DNA of 64,000 bases from Cellulosimicrobium marinum. Lineage in GTDB: Bacteria; Actinomycetota; Actinomycetes; Actinomycetales; Cellulomonadaceae. The notes beneath the pieces were generated by a model. That model was not told where the DNA came from, did not search any database, and saw only the letters and a list, made by a program, of their open reading frames with translations. The stretch covers positions 434,001 to 498,000 of the forward strand of contig NZ_JAJBZH010000002.1 of NCBI RefSeq assembly GCF_020551945.1. The letters are read 5' to 3'. The position numbers were made by a program, and so were the translations under genes. Positions 7,746 through 17,906 of this stretch are shown one piece after another; the stretch's first letter is position 1; each line of letters starts with the position of its first letter.

Positions 7746-8855
7746 GTGTCCACGTCTCCGCCCACTCCCACGCACACGCCTGGGGCCGACCCGCCGCCCG
7801 CCCCGCGCGACCTCCGCCGCTGGCGGCGTTACCTGGCCGACGAGCGTGCGGAGGCGGCGTCGTACCGCGACCTGGCGAGCCGGCGCACCGGCGAGGAGCG
7901 CGAGATCCTCCTCGCGCTCGCCGACGCGGAGAAGCGGCACGAGCAGCACTGGCTCGACCTCCTCGGCGACGACGTCGGCAAGCCGCTGCGCGGGGACTGG
8001 CGCACGCGGACCCTCGGGTGGCTCGCGCGCCGGTTCGGGGGCGTGTTCGTCCTCGCGCTCGCGCAGCGGGCCGAGGCGCGCTCCGCGTACGACACCGACG
8101 CCGACGCGACCGCGACGATGGCGGCCGACGAGCGCATCCACGAGGAGGTCGTGCGCGGTCTCGCGACGCGCGGCCGCAACCGCATGTCGGGCACCTTCCG
8201 CGCGGCGGTGTTCGGGGCGAACGACGGGCTCGTGTCGAACCTCGCGCTCATCCTCGGCATCGGCGCGTCGGGGGTGTCGAACCAGACCGTGCTGCTCTCG
8301 GGGCTCGCGGGGCTGCTCGCGGGCGCGCTGTCCATGGGCGCGGGGGAGTACGTCTCCGTGCGGTCCCAGCGGGAGCTGCTCGACGCGTCGACGCCCAGCC
8401 CGCAGGCGTCGGCCGCGCTCCCCGACCTCGACGTCGACGCCAACGAGCTCGCCCTCGTCTACCGGGCGCGCGGCATGGCCGCCGAGGAGGCGGAGGCGCA
8501 CGCCGCCGAGGTGCTCGCGACGCACGACGCCCGCACCGTCATCGCCCCGGCCGCGGGTGACGACGACCACGAGACGCACGGGACGGCCGTCGGTGCCGCG
8601 GTCTCGTCGTTCGGCTTCTTCGCGTCGGGCGCGCTCGTCCCCGTCCTGCCGTACCTCCTCGGGATGACCGGCCTCGCTGCGGTGGCCGTCGCGTCGGGCC
8701 TCGTGACCCTCGCGCTCCTCGCGACCGGCGCGACGGTGGGCCTGCTGTCCGGGACCTCGCCCGTGACGCGCGCGCTGCGGCAGGTCGCGATCGGGCTGGG
8801 AGCGGCCGCGGCGACCTACGCCCTCGGGCTGCTGTTCGGGGCAACCGTCGGGTGA
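7746..8855 (+). CDS. VIT1/CCC1-type transporter with N-terminal ferritin-like domain
   Basis: A 369-residue protein. Residues about 25-145 form a ferritin-like (rubrerythrin) helical domain rich in Glu and His (LADEREAASYRDLA, EKRHEQHWLDLL). Residues about 155-369 form a VIT1/CCC1 transporter with FGANDGLVSNLALILGI and GALSMGAGEYVSV. Family members move Fe2+ or Mn2+ out of the cytosol, and the ferritin-like domain probably senses or delivers metal. Start GTG at 7746 follows a CATGAT -10-like box with a 6-nt gap; no ribosome binding site is seen. Confidence 0.9.
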   Translation: MSTSPPTPTHTPGADPPPAPRDLRRWRRYLADERAEAASYRDLASRRTGEEREILLALADAEKRHEQHWLDLLGDDVGKPLRGDWRTRTLGWLARRFGGVFVLALAQRAEARSAYDTDADATATMAADERIHEEVVRGLATRGRNRMSGTFRAAVFGANDGLVSNLALILGIGASGVSNQTVLLSGLAGLLAGALSMGAGEYVSVRSQRELLDASTPSPQASAALPDLDVDANELALVYRARGMAAEEAEAHAAEVLATHDARTVIAPAAGDDDHETHGTAVGAAVSSFGFFASGALVPVLPYLLGMTGLAAVAVASGLVTLALLATGATVGLLSGTSPVTRALRQVAIGLGAAAATYALGLLFGATVG

Positions 8856-8906
8856 AATCGGGCATCCGGGTGGTGAGGGCCGCCCGACTGTGCGTACGGT
8901 GACGAC

Positions 8907-8928
8907 CGACCGGCGAAGCGGCCGGTCG
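8907..8928 (+). other. 8-bp hairpin ahead of the VVEPV repeat gene
   Basis: CGACCGGC (8907-8914) and GCCGGTCG (8921-8928) pair perfectly around a 6-nt loop. It lies 52 nt after the VIT1 gene stop and 30 nt before the next start. It may end the upstream transcript, or it may lie in the next gene's leader, because a TACGGT at 8894-8899 could be that gene's -10 box. Confidence 0.4.
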
Positions 8929-8957
8929 TGCAGCTCGCACCGACATGGGGGACGGTC

Positions 8958-10187
8958 ATGGACCGCACGCAGGAGCAGGGCAGGCGCGCAGGCGCGCGCC
9001 GCTGGCTCGTGCGCGCCGCCCTCGCGGTCGGTGGCGCGGGGGTCGGGACGGTGCTGGCCGTCGCCGCGGCCCACGGCGCCGCCGCGGCGGAGCGCGACCC
9101 TCTGGGCGACCTGCTCGCACCCGTGACGTCGACGGTGCAGGGCGTCGTCGAACCGGTGGTGGAGCCGGTGGTCGACGACGTGGTGAAGCCGGTCGTCTCG
9201 CGTGTGGTGGAGCCGGTCGTGGAGCGCGTCGTCGAGCCGGTCGTGGAGCCCGTGGCCCCGGTGGTGGAGGCGGTCGCCGAGCCGGTAGCCCCGGTGGTCG
9301 AGCCGGTCGTGGAGCCCGTGGCCCCGGTGGTGGAGGCCGTCGCCGAGCCGGTGGCCCCCGTGGTGGAGGCCGTCGCCGAGCCGGTGGCGCCCGTGGTCGA
9401 GGAGGTCGCGACGCCTGCGACCCCCGTGGTCGAGTCGGTGGTGGAGGTCGTCGAGCCCGTCACCACCCCGGTCGCGGACGCCGTGACGCCGGCCGTGACG
9501 CCCGTCCTCGAGGCGCTCGCCCCCGTTCTCGACCACGTCGTCCGCGCGACCGCGCCGCTCGCCCCGGTGACGCACCCCGTGCTGGACGCCCTCGCGCCCG
9601 TCACGGAACCGCTGGCGCCGGTCCTCGACCCTGTTCTCGGCCCGGTGACCGGGCCGTTGGCCCCCGTCGAGCCCCTCGCCCCGATCCTGCCCGCGCACCC
9701 TGACGGCGACGAGCCCGACGGCGCGGTCCGACCCGGCGAGGACGGCGCACCCCCGGGCATGGTCGCCCCTACCGGCGCCCCACCGGGCGGTCCGGTCCGT
9801 GCGGCCGACGGCGCGTCGCCGCCCCCGACGGCCGCCTCGCCGTCGAGCCCGGGCGGGCCCGGCGCGCCGACGTCCTCGCAGAGCTCGCAGGGCCGTGTGA
9901 CGGCGTTCGCGACGACCGCCGTGCAGGGCGACGGCCCGGTGGGCACCGAGGTCGCCACCCCGTCCGTCCAGCCGTTCGGCACGACTCCCGGCGCGCCCGC
10001 CGACGGCACGCTCGGCGCGGCCCCCGCGCCCTCCGGCGCGTCGTCCCGCTCCGGCGGTTCCGCGGCGGACGCGGCGCTCGTCGGCGACGCCGGGCTGCGC
10101 GCTCCCGACTCGTGGGCCGTCGTCGTCGACGACGCACGGTCCGCGCACCCGTCGACCTTCTTCGACGTCCCCGTCTCGCCTGCCTGA
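8958..10187 (+). CDS. Secreted Val/Pro/Glu repeat protein
   Basis: A 409-residue exported protein. A twin-Arg-containing basic start and a hydrophobic stretch end near AAHGAAAAE (about residue 46), a plausible signal peptide. Residues about 50-235 are a low-complexity array of units such as EPVVEPV and APVVEAVAEPV, drifting to APVLDPV-type units. The remaining 170 residues are Gly/Pro/Ser/Ala-rich and probably disordered. No sortase signal or anchor is seen, so it may be released or held by partner contacts. It stands 78 nt upstream of a sortase-type repeat protein on the same strand. ATG at 8958 has GGGGGA five bases upstream; an in-frame GTG at 8928 is the alternative. Confidence 0.75.
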   Translation: MDRTQEQGRRAGARRWLVRAALAVGGAGVGTVLAVAAAHGAAAAERDPLGDLLAPVTSTVQGVVEPVVEPVVDDVVKPVVSRVVEPVVERVVEPVVEPVAPVVEAVAEPVAPVVEPVVEPVAPVVEAVAEPVAPVVEAVAEPVAPVVEEVATPATPVVESVVEVVEPVTTPVADAVTPAVTPVLEALAPVLDHVVRATAPLAPVTHPVLDALAPVTEPLAPVLDPVLGPVTGPLAPVEPLAPILPAHPDGDEPDGAVRPGEDGAPPGMVAPTGAPPGGPVRAADGASPPPTAASPSSPGGPGAPTSSQSSQGRVTAFATTAVQGDGPVGTEVATPSVQPFGTTPGAPADGTLGAAPAPSGASSRSGGSAADAALVGDAGLRAPDSWAVVVDDARSAHPSTFFDVPVSPA

Positions 10188-10265
10188 GGCGGTCGCCCCG
10201 CGCCCCGAGCGCGGCACGCGACCTGGCGCTCTCGCGCCACCACCTCAGACAGGAAAGAGCTCATC

Positions 10266-11756
<1,491 letters not shown>

Positions 11757-11768
11757 CCGGGGTGCCGG

Positions 11769-11802
11769 GCGGCGTCGCGCACGAACTGGTGCGCGACGCC
11801 GC
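11769..11802. terminator. 14-bp perfect hairpin between convergent genes
   Basis: GCGGCGTCGCGCAC (11769-11782) pairs perfectly with 11789-11802 around the loop GAACTG. It sits between the convergent stops of the sortase-anchored gene (11756) and gntP (11829). There is no T-run on either side, as is common for actinobacterial terminators, so it can serve both strands. Confidence 0.85.
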
Positions 11803-11828
11803 TCCGGCGCGCCCGCGGGGTGGTCCCC

Positions 11829-13211
11829 CTAGGCGACGGCGAACACGAGCGCGGCGATGGCGAAGCCCATGACGCCGATGGCGGTCTCCATGACGGTCCA
11901 GGTGCGCAGCGTCGTCTTGACGTCCATGTCGAAGAACCGGCCGACGAGCCAGAACCCGGAGTCGTTGACGTGGCTGAGCACGACCGACCCGGCGGCGACG
12001 GCGACGACGATCGCCGCGAGCTCGACCGGGTTGAACGACCCGGCCTCGACCGCGGGGGCGATGAGCCCGGCCGCGGTGGTGAGCGCGACGGTGGCGGAGC
12101 CCTGCGCGACGCGCAGGATCGCGGCGATGAGGAAGCCCGCGACGATGACGGGCAGCCCGACGTCGCCGAGCACGTCCGCGAGCGCGTCGCCGATGCCGGT
12201 GGCGCGCAGCACGCCGCCGAACATGCCGCCGGCGCCCGTGATGAGGATGACGGAGCACACGGGGCCGAGCGCCGAGTCGAGGGTCTTCTCGAGGGCGGTG
12301 CCGCTCACGCCGCGGCGTCGGCCGAGGACCCACGACGCGACGAGCACGGTGATGAGCAGGGCGACGGGCGTGGCGCCGACGGCGCGCAGCGCCTGGACCA
12401 CGGGGTTCTCCCGGTCGACCACGCCGGCGGCGCCGAGGGCGTCGAGGCCGGTGTTCGCGAAGATCAGCACGAGCGGCAGGAGCAGGATCGCGACGACCGT
12501 GCCGAACGACGGCGGGTTCTCGAGCTGGTCCTCGTCGGCCTTGCCGAGGATGGACGGGATCGGGAGGTCGATGCGCTTGCCGACGAACCGGGCGAACAGG
12601 TAGCTCGTCACGTACCACGTGGGGATCGCGACGACGAGGCCGAGGAGGATGACGACGCCGACGTTCGCGCCGAGGAACTCCGTCGCCGCGACCGGTCCGG
12701 GGTGGGGCGGCACGTAGATGTGCATGACGGAGAACGCACCGGCGACGGGCAGGCCGTAGAGCAGGAGCGAGCCGCCGAGCCGGCGACCGACGGAGAACAC
12801 GATCGGCAGCATGACGACGAGGCCGGCGTCGAAGAAGATCGGGAAGCCGAAGATGAGGGAGGCGAGCCCGAGCGCGAAGGGCGCGCGCTTCTCGCCGAAC
12901 TTCCCGATGAGGAAGTCCGCCATCACCTGGGCGCCGCCGCTCGTCTCGACGAGCCGGCCGAGCATCGCCCCGAGGCCCACGAGGAGGGCGACGGTGGCGA
13001 GCGTCGTGCCGAACCCGGCGGTGAGCACCTCGACCACCGAGCCGGTGGGGATGCCCGCGACGAGCGCGGTGAGGAGGCTCACGAGGATGAGCGCGACGAA
13101 CGCGTGCAGCTTGAGCTTGATGATGAGGAAGAGCAGGAGCGCGATGGCGCCCGCGGCGATCGCGAGCAGCGGGCCCGCGGTCAGGGTCTGGGTCCAGTCC
13201 TCGGGGGGCAT
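11829..13211 (-). CDS. gntP: Gluconate permease, GntP family
   Basis: A 460-residue integral membrane protein of the GntP family, importing gluconate or a related aldonate with protons. It has about 12 hydrophobic helices and the family hallmark IYVPPHPGPVAATEFLGANV near residue 165. It lies 40 nt downstream of the gluconokinase gene on the same strand and shares the control region at 13.93 kb, giving a gntK-gntP operon. The substrate is inferred from the kinase neighbour. Confidence 0.92.
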   Translation of the reverse strand: MPPEDWTQTLTAGPLLAIAAGAIALLLFLIIKLKLHAFVALILVSLLTALVAGIPTGSVVEVLTAGFGTTLATVALLVGLGAMLGRLVETSGGAQVMADFLIGKFGEKRAPFALGLASLIFGFPIFFDAGLVVMLPIVFSVGRRLGGSLLLYGLPVAGAFSVMHIYVPPHPGPVAATEFLGANVGVVILLGLVVAIPTWYVTSYLFARFVGKRIDLPIPSILGKADEDQLENPPSFGTVVAILLLPLVLIFANTGLDALGAAGVVDRENPVVQALRAVGATPVALLITVLVASWVLGRRRGVSGTALEKTLDSALGPVCSVILITGAGGMFGGVLRATGIGDALADVLGDVGLPVIVAGFLIAAILRVAQGSATVALTTAAGLIAPAVEAGSFNPVELAAIVVAVAAGSVVLSHVNDSGFWLVGRFFDMDVKTTLRTWTVMETAIGVMGFAIAALVFAVA

Positions 13212-13251
13212 GATGTCTCCGTCGACGGTCGGGGATGGGGGGCGGCAGGCG

Positions 13252-13848
13252 TCAGCGGGCCTGGGGCCCGCGCAGGTGCGTGCGGGCGAGGATCTCGTCC
13301 ACGAGCTCCTCGGGCGGGCGGGCGACGTCGAGCGTGAGGCCGCGCTCGTCGTCGGCCAGGGGTTCGAGCGTGGCGAGCTGCGACGGCAGGAGCGACGTCG
13401 GCATGAAGTGGCCGCTGCGGTGCTCCATGCGGTCGGCGAGGAGCTCGGCCGACCCGTCGAGGTGGACGAAGCAGACCTGGCCGCGCGCGGTGCGCAGCAG
13501 GTCGCGGTAGGAGCGCTTGAGGGCGGAGCACGTGACGACGCCGGACCGCCCGGCGTCGGACTCGGCGCTGAGCCAGTCGCGGATCGCCTCCAGCCACGGC
13601 CAGCGGTCCTCGTCGGTCAGGGGGGTGCCTGCGCTCATCTTCTCGATGTTGGCGGCGGGGTGGAACTGGTCCGCCTCCGCGTAGGTGAGGCCGAGGCGGT
13701 CGCCGAGCAGCGTGGCCACGGTCGTCTTGCCGGATCCGGCGACACCCATGACGACGAGGTGCTCCGGCGGGTGCTCGGACCGGGGGCCGGTGTCGGCGTG
13801 CGGGGGCGTGGTGGTGTCGGGTGCGTCGTCGCGTTCCGTGCTGTCCAT
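13252..13848 (-). CDS. gntK: Gluconokinase
   Basis: A 198-residue P-loop kinase that phosphorylates gluconate to 6-phosphogluconate for the pentose phosphate pathway. Walker A is GVAGSGKTT near residue 36. The gluconokinase landmarks DQFHPAANIEKMSAGTPL, CSALKRSYRDLLR and GHFMPTSLLPSQ are all present. The first 28 residues are an extra acidic, disordered leader. ATG at 13848 follows CAGGACC; the frame is open to 13965 but that would run through the control region. It is first in the gntK-gntP operon and divergent from the regulator. Confidence 0.93.
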   Translation of the reverse strand: MDSTERDDAPDTTTPPHADTGPRSEHPPEHLVVMGVAGSGKTTVATLLGDRLGLTYAEADQFHPAANIEKMSAGTPLTDEDRWPWLEAIRDWLSAESDAGRSGVVTCSALKRSYRDLLRTARGQVCFVHLDGSAELLADRMEHRSGHFMPTSLLPSQLATLEPLADDERGLTLDVARPPEELVDEILARTHLRGPQAR

Positions 13849-13930
13849 GCGGGGTCCTGTCGGTCGGGCCGACGTCGTCCGGGTGACGTCGGTGTCGGGC
13901 GCGGCCGTCGCGCCGTCTTCGAGGATGCCT

Positions 13931-13966
13931 GATTGATAACACCATTGGCAAGCGATTGATAGCACC
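13931..13966. promoter_or_regulatory. Direct-repeat operator between gntK and its regulator
   Basis: Two copies of GATTGATARCACC, at 13931-13943 and 13954-13966, are 23 nt apart (about two helical turns) in an AT-rich island within GC-rich DNA. The second copy lies 12 nt before the TAGGCT -10 box (13979-13984) of the regulator gene. The likely reader is the adjacent FadR-type protein, repressing both divergent units until gluconate or its phosphate binds. This is inference from position. Confidence 0.62.
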
Positions 13967-13990
13967 TTTGAGCCGCACTAGGCTCGCGGC

Positions 13991-14677
13991 ATGACGACGA
14001 CGGTCCTGCACACCACCGTGCTCGACACCCTCGGTCGTCGCATCACCAGCGGCGACGCGCCCGCCGGGACGTCGCTCACGCTCGACGCGATCGGCGCCGA
14101 GTTCGGCGTCTCCCGGACCGTCGCGCGCGAGGCCATGCGCCTCCTCGAAGGGCTCGGGCTCGTCCGGTCCGGGCGACGCGTCGGGATCGTCGTGCGCGGC
14201 ATCGACGACTGGAACGTCCTCGACCCGCGCGTCATCCGCTGGCGCCTCGACGGCCCCGGGCGCGACGCCCAGCTGCGCACCCTCACCGAGCTCCGGCACG
14301 CCGTCGAACCGCTCGCTGCCGCGGGCGCCGCGCAGCACGCGACCCAGGACGTGCGCGACGAGCTCGTCGCGATCGCCGCCCGCATGCGCCTCCTCGGCGA
14401 GGCCGGGGACCTGGAGGAGTTCCTCGACCTCGACGTGCGCTTCCACGAGCTCCTGCTGCGCTCCAGCGGCAACGAGATGTTCGGCGCGATCGCCGGCGCC
14501 GTCGCCGCCGTCCTGTCCGGCCGCACCCACCTCGGCCTCATGCCCGCGTCCCCCGTGCCCGAGGCCCTCGACCAGCACGAGGCCGTCGCACGCGCCGTCG
14601 CCGCCGCCGACCCCGACGCCGCCGAGGCGGCCATGACCGCCATCGTCGGCGAGGTCCGCCGGTCGCTGCCCCGGTAG
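13991..14677 (+). CDS. FadR-subfamily GntR transcriptional regulator
   Basis: A 228-residue regulator. The N-terminal winged helix-turn-helix (about residues 10-72, with ...GVSRTVAREAMRLLEGLGLV) is followed by an all-helical FCD ligand-binding domain (about 85-215). It is divergent from gntK, so it is the probable gluconate-responsive repressor of that operon. TAGGCT at 13979-13984 leaves 6 nt before ATG, so the transcript should be leaderless. Confidence 0.92.
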   Translation: MTTTVLHTTVLDTLGRRITSGDAPAGTSLTLDAIGAEFGVSRTVAREAMRLLEGLGLVRSGRRVGIVVRGIDDWNVLDPRVIRWRLDGPGRDAQLRTLTELRHAVEPLAAAGAAQHATQDVRDELVAIAARMRLLGEAGDLEEFLDLDVRFHELLLRSSGNEMFGAIAGAVAAVLSGRTHLGLMPASPVPEALDQHEAVARAVAAADPDAAEAAMTAIVGEVRRSLPR

Positions 14678-14749
14678 CGCGAGGGAGGACGGTGGTTCAC
14701 CGGGACGTCGACCGCGCGTGCTCCGCCGCGACCTGGGACCTCCCCGCGT

Positions 14750-16936
14750 TCAGCGCGGGTGGACGCGGACCTCGGCGGCCTTGACGACGAACCAGACCCG
14801 CTCGTCGGGGGCGAGCCGGAGCTCCGCGACGGCGCGCGGTGTGAGGTCGGCGGCCAGGTGCGGGGCGTCGTGCCCGACGGCGGTCGTCGCCCGCGCGGAC
14901 CGGTCGCCCGTGCCCTCGCCGACCACGCGCCCCCACACGCGCAGCAGCGGGCCGTGCGGCTCGACGCTCCTCACGACGACGGGGTAGGCGTTGCGCGGGC
15001 TGCCCTCGGGCGTCGCCCGGTGGACGGCGACCGTGCGCGGCTCGAACACCGCCACCGCACCGTCCCCGACGGCCAGGTGCTCGCCCGCCGTCCCTCGCAC
15101 GTGGACCCCCGTGCCGTCGACGGCGAGCGTCGTCTCGGCCTCGGCCTCGGCGGCGCCCGGCTCGGTCGGTGCGACGTGCGCGACGTGCCCGCTCAGAAGG
15201 TTCACGCCCGCGAGGCGCGCGGCGAACCGCGAGCGCGGGCGGGAGAGCACGTGGTCCACGGGGCCGTCCTCGACGACCCGCCCGTCCTCCAGCACGACGA
15301 CGCGGTCCGCCAGGAGCAGGACGTCGAGCAGGTCGTGGGTCACGAGGACGGTCGTGCACGGGCGGTCCCGCTGCGCCCGGTGCAGCGCCGACCGCACGTG
15401 CTGCGCCACCGCGACGTCGAGCGACGCGAGCGGCTCGTCGAGCAGGAGCACGCGCGGGTCCGTCGCGAGCGCGCGGGCGATCGAGACGCGCTGCGCCTGC
15501 CCTCCCGAGAGGTCGGTGGCCCGCCGGGACGCGAGCCCGGCAGCGCCGACCCGCCCGAGCGCGTCCCTCGCCTCGTGCCGCGCCCGGTCCCTCGGCACGC
15601 CCCGCGCCCGCAGCCCGAAGGCCACGTTCTCCTCGACCGTCAGGTGCTCGAACAGCAGCGGGCGCTGGCTCAGCCACGCGACACGGCGGCGGTGCACGGG
15701 GACGTGCGTGACGTCGTCGTCCCCGATCACCACCCGCGCACCGCGCGCGTCGCCCGCGGCGAGCAGGCCCGCGACGACCTGCACGGCGGTCGACTTGCCC
15801 GCACCGTTCGCCCCGAGGAGCGCGATCACCTCGCCGGGCGCGACGTCGAGGTCCACGTCGAGCCCACGGCCCGGCACCTTCGCGCGCAGGGTCAGGGCCG
15901 GGGGTGGTGTGCGCGGCGTCCGTCTGGGCTCCGCGGCGGCTGCGCCCGAGGGGCTCGGGCTACCCTCCGGAGCCCTCGTTCCTCGGGCTCCTCCCGCCAG
16001 GCCCACCACGCCCTTCGCCTCCTCGGGCGCAGCCGCCGCTCGGCGGTTCCGTCCAGCGGGTGAGTCGGCCTGCTCGGGCGACGCTGCGGCGTCGGGCACG
16101 GCCCGTGGTCTGCGCGCGCCGGGACGCGGTCCACCGGGACCGCCGAGGACGCGCGGGCCGTGGACGGCCGCGGTGACGACGACCGCGACGACGACGAGCA
16201 CGAACGACAGCGCGACGGCGGCGTCGGGGTCGGCGCTGCGCTGGAGGTAGATCTCGAGCGGGAGGGTCTGGGTCACGCCCTGGAGCGCGCCGGCGAACGT
16301 GATCGTCGCGCCGAACTCGCCGAGGGCGCGCGCGAACGCGAGCACCGAACCCGACAGCAGCGCGGGCAGCACGCGGGGGAGCGTGACGCGCCGCAGGACC
16401 GTCGTGGGACGGGCGCCGAGCGTCGCGGCGACGTCCTCGAACCGGGTGTCCTGCGTGCGCAGCGCACCCTCCAGGCCGAGGACGAGGAACGGGAGCGCGA
16501 CGAACGTCTGCGCGAGCACGACGGCGGCCGTGGTGAACGCGATCTCGACCCCGAGCACGTCGAGGTGCTGCCCGATCAGCCCGCGCCGCCCGAACGTGTA
16601 CAGCAACGCGATGCCGCCGACCACCGGCGGGAGCACGAGCGGCAGCAGCACGAGGGCGCGCACGACCCGCTGCCCCGGGAACGTGGTGCGGGCGAGCACG
16701 AGCGCCATGGGCACGCCGACGAGCACGCAGCACGCGGTCGCGGCGAGCGCCGTGCGCAGCGACAGGCTGAGCGCGTCGAGGGCCGTCGGGGAGGTGAGCA
16801 GCGACCAGAGCCCGCCGGCGCCGTCGGGGCCGGGGGCGACGTCGACCCGCAGGACCATCGCGACGAGCGGCGCCACGACGAACAGCGCCCCGAGCGCCGC
16901 CGGCGCGAGCACCCATCGCGGCAGGGTGCGTGTCAT
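14750..16936 (-). CDS. Molybdate ABC transporter, fused permease-ATPase (ModB-ModC)
   Basis: A 728-residue protein joining two normally separate subunits. Residues about 1-270 are a ModB-type permease with the inner-membrane EAA loop ([18 protein letters not shown]). About 345-580 are a ModC-type ATPase with Walker [10 protein letters not shown] near residue 372, LSGGQAQR and [11 protein letters not shown]. About 610-728 are a TOBE-type molybdate-binding region. Between them lies an Ala/Pro/Arg-rich linker of about 75 residues. Residues about 306-330 of that linker are encoded by a dispersed repeat element (15950-16022) also found at 32.5 and 50.5 kb. It lies downstream of modA on the same strand, separated by a large inverted repeat. 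Confidence 0.9.
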   Translation of the reverse strand: MTRTLPRWVLAPAALGALFVVAPLVAMVLRVDVAPGPDGAGGLWSLLTSPTALDALSLSLRTALAATACCVLVGVPMALVLARTTFPGQRVVRALVLLPLVLPPVVGGIALLYTFGRRGLIGQHLDVLGVEIAFTTAAVVLAQTFVALPFLVLGLEGALRTQDTRFEDVAATLGARPTTVLRRVTLPRVLPALLSGSVLAFARALGEFGATITFAGALQGVTQTLPLEIYLQRSADPDAAVALSFVLVVVAVVVTAAVHGPRVLGGPGGPRPGARRPRAVPDAAASPEQADSPAGRNRRAAAAPEEAKGVVGLAGGARGTRAPEGSPSPSGAAAAEPRRTPRTPPPALTLRAKVPGRGLDVDLDVAPGEVIALLGANGAGKSTAVQVVAGLLAAGDARGARVVIGDDDVTHVPVHRRRVAWLSQRPLLFEHLTVEENVAFGLRARGVPRDRARHEARDALGRVGAAGLASRRATDLSGGQAQRVSIARALATDPRVLLLDEPLASLDVAVAQHVRSALHRAQRDRPCTTVLVTHDLLDVLLLADRVVVLEDGRVVEDGPVDHVLSRPRSRFAARLAGVNLLSGHVAHVAPTEPGAAEAEAETTLAVDGTGVHVRGTAGEHLAVGDGAVAVFEPRTVAVHRATPEGSPRNAYPVVVRSVEPHGPLLRVWGRVVGEGTGDRSARATTAVGHDAPHLAADLTPRAVAELRLAPDERVWFVVKAAEVRVHPR
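15950..16022 (+). repeat. Dispersed hairpin element, copy A (inside the ModB-ModC linker)
   Basis: The core is a 7-bp stem GGAGCCC (15969-15975) / GGGCTCC (15985-15991) around the loop TCGTTCCTC. Upstream is GGGGCTCGGGCTACC and downstream TCCCGCCAGGCCCACCACG, then CCCTTCGCCTCC. The same loop and flanks, with a different but still complementary stem, recur at 32534-32612. A third, more diverged copy is at 50467-50510. Here the element is antisense to the coding strand of the transporter gene and remains in frame. Confidence 0.72.
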
Positions 16937-16956
16937 GCGCCGCTGCGCGGCCCGCG

Positions 16957-17081
16957 CGCGCCTACGCGTGAACCACGCGCGGACCGTCGGCAGTGCGCGT
17001 ATGTCCCAACGGTCCGCGCGTCACGGACGGCACCGCGACCAGATGTCCCGACGGTCCGCGCGTGGTTCACGCGTAGGCGCG
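16957..17081. repeat. 34-bp perfect inverted repeat between modA and the ModB-ModC gene
   Basis: The arm 16957-16990 is exactly complementary to 17048-17081. The 57-nt loop contains a further copy of the motif ATGTCCCAACGGTCCGCGCGT-like (17001-17021), repeated at 17043-17063 with one change. The structure fills most of the 166-nt gap between modA and the fused transporter gene. As RNA it would form a very long stem, so it could attenuate the downstream gene, protect the modA mRNA 3' end, or be an inserted palindromic element. Confidence 0.82.
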
Positions 17082-17102
17082 ACGCCCGCCGCAGGCGCAC
17101 CG

Positions 17103-17906
17103 TCACGGCGTGCCGAACCCTGCCGCGTCGAGGGCCGTGCGGCCGGTCTCGCCGGTCACGAGCTCGACCCACGCCCGCGCGAGGTCGACCTGCTCCGGTC
17201 CGCGGTCGGCGGCCGCGGCGACGACGGCGACCGGGTACGTGTTGAGCGCCGCGTCGGTCTCGGGGACGTCGACGACCTCGACGGCGTCTTCCGCGAGGGT
17301 CGCGTCGGTGACGTAGGCGAGGCCGGCGTCGGCCTCGCCGGCGGTGACCTTGCCGAGCACGTCGGTGACGCTGGCCTCCTCGCTCACGCGGTGGACCGGC
17401 ACGCCCGCGGCCCGCTCGACGGTGTCGGTCGCGGCGCCGCACGGCACCTGCGGCGCGCACACGACGACGGCGACGTCCTCGCGCGCGAGGTCGGCGAACG
17501 TCGCGACGCCCGCCGGGTTGTCGGGCGGGGTGACGATCGTCAGCGTGTTCGTCGCGAACGGGACCGGGTCGGTCGCGTCGCCCGCGTCGACCACGCGGTC
17601 CATGGTGCGTTCGTCCGCGGACGCGAAGACGTCGGCGGGCGCGCCCGCGAGGATCTGGTCGCCCAGGTCGGACGACCCGGCGAACGACAGGGTGACGGTC
17701 ACGCCGTCGTGCTCCGCCTCGAACTCGGCGGCGAGGTCGGTGAACACGTCGCGCAGCGATGCCGCGGCGAGCACGGTGAGGGTGCGCTCGCCGGTGCCCG
17801 ACGCCGCGCCGTCGCCCCCGGTGCCCGTCGCGCCGCACGCGGTGAGCGCCAGGGCGAGCGTCCCGCCGAGCACGGCGACCGGCGCCACCCGGGGGAGGTG
17901 CCTCAC
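17103..17906 (-). CDS. modA: Molybdate ABC transporter substrate-binding lipoprotein
   Basis: A 267-residue periplasmic-type binding protein with a lipoprotein signal ending LTAC (lipidated Cys at residue 24). ModA features follow: LTVLAAASLRDVF, FAGSSDLGDQILAGAPADVFASAD and, near the C-terminus, FVTGETGRTALDAAGFGTP-type ends. It captures molybdate or tungstate outside the membrane. GTG at 17906 overlaps the stop of the ModE-like gene by 4 nt (GTGA), so the two are translationally coupled. Confidence 0.93.
   Translation of the reverse strand: MRHLPRVAPVAVLGGTLALALTACGATGTGGDGAASGTGERTLTVLAAASLRDVFTDLAAEFEAEHDGVTVTLSFAGSSDLGDQILAGAPADVFASADERTMDRVVDAGDATDPVPFATNTLTIVTPPDNPAGVATFADLAREDVAVVVCAPQVPCGAATDTVERAAGVPVHRVSEEASVTDVLGKVTAGEADAGLAYVTDATLAEDAVEVVDVPETDAALNTYPVAVVAAAADRGPEQVDLARAWVELVTGETGRTALDAAGFGTP

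Noticed and set aside
14750-16936. Possible frameshift or assembly join producing the ModB-ModC fusion.
   Set aside because: The frame is continuous, the linker is explained by a repeat element present elsewhere, and no homopolymer run is seen at the junction. Re-sequencing could still change this.
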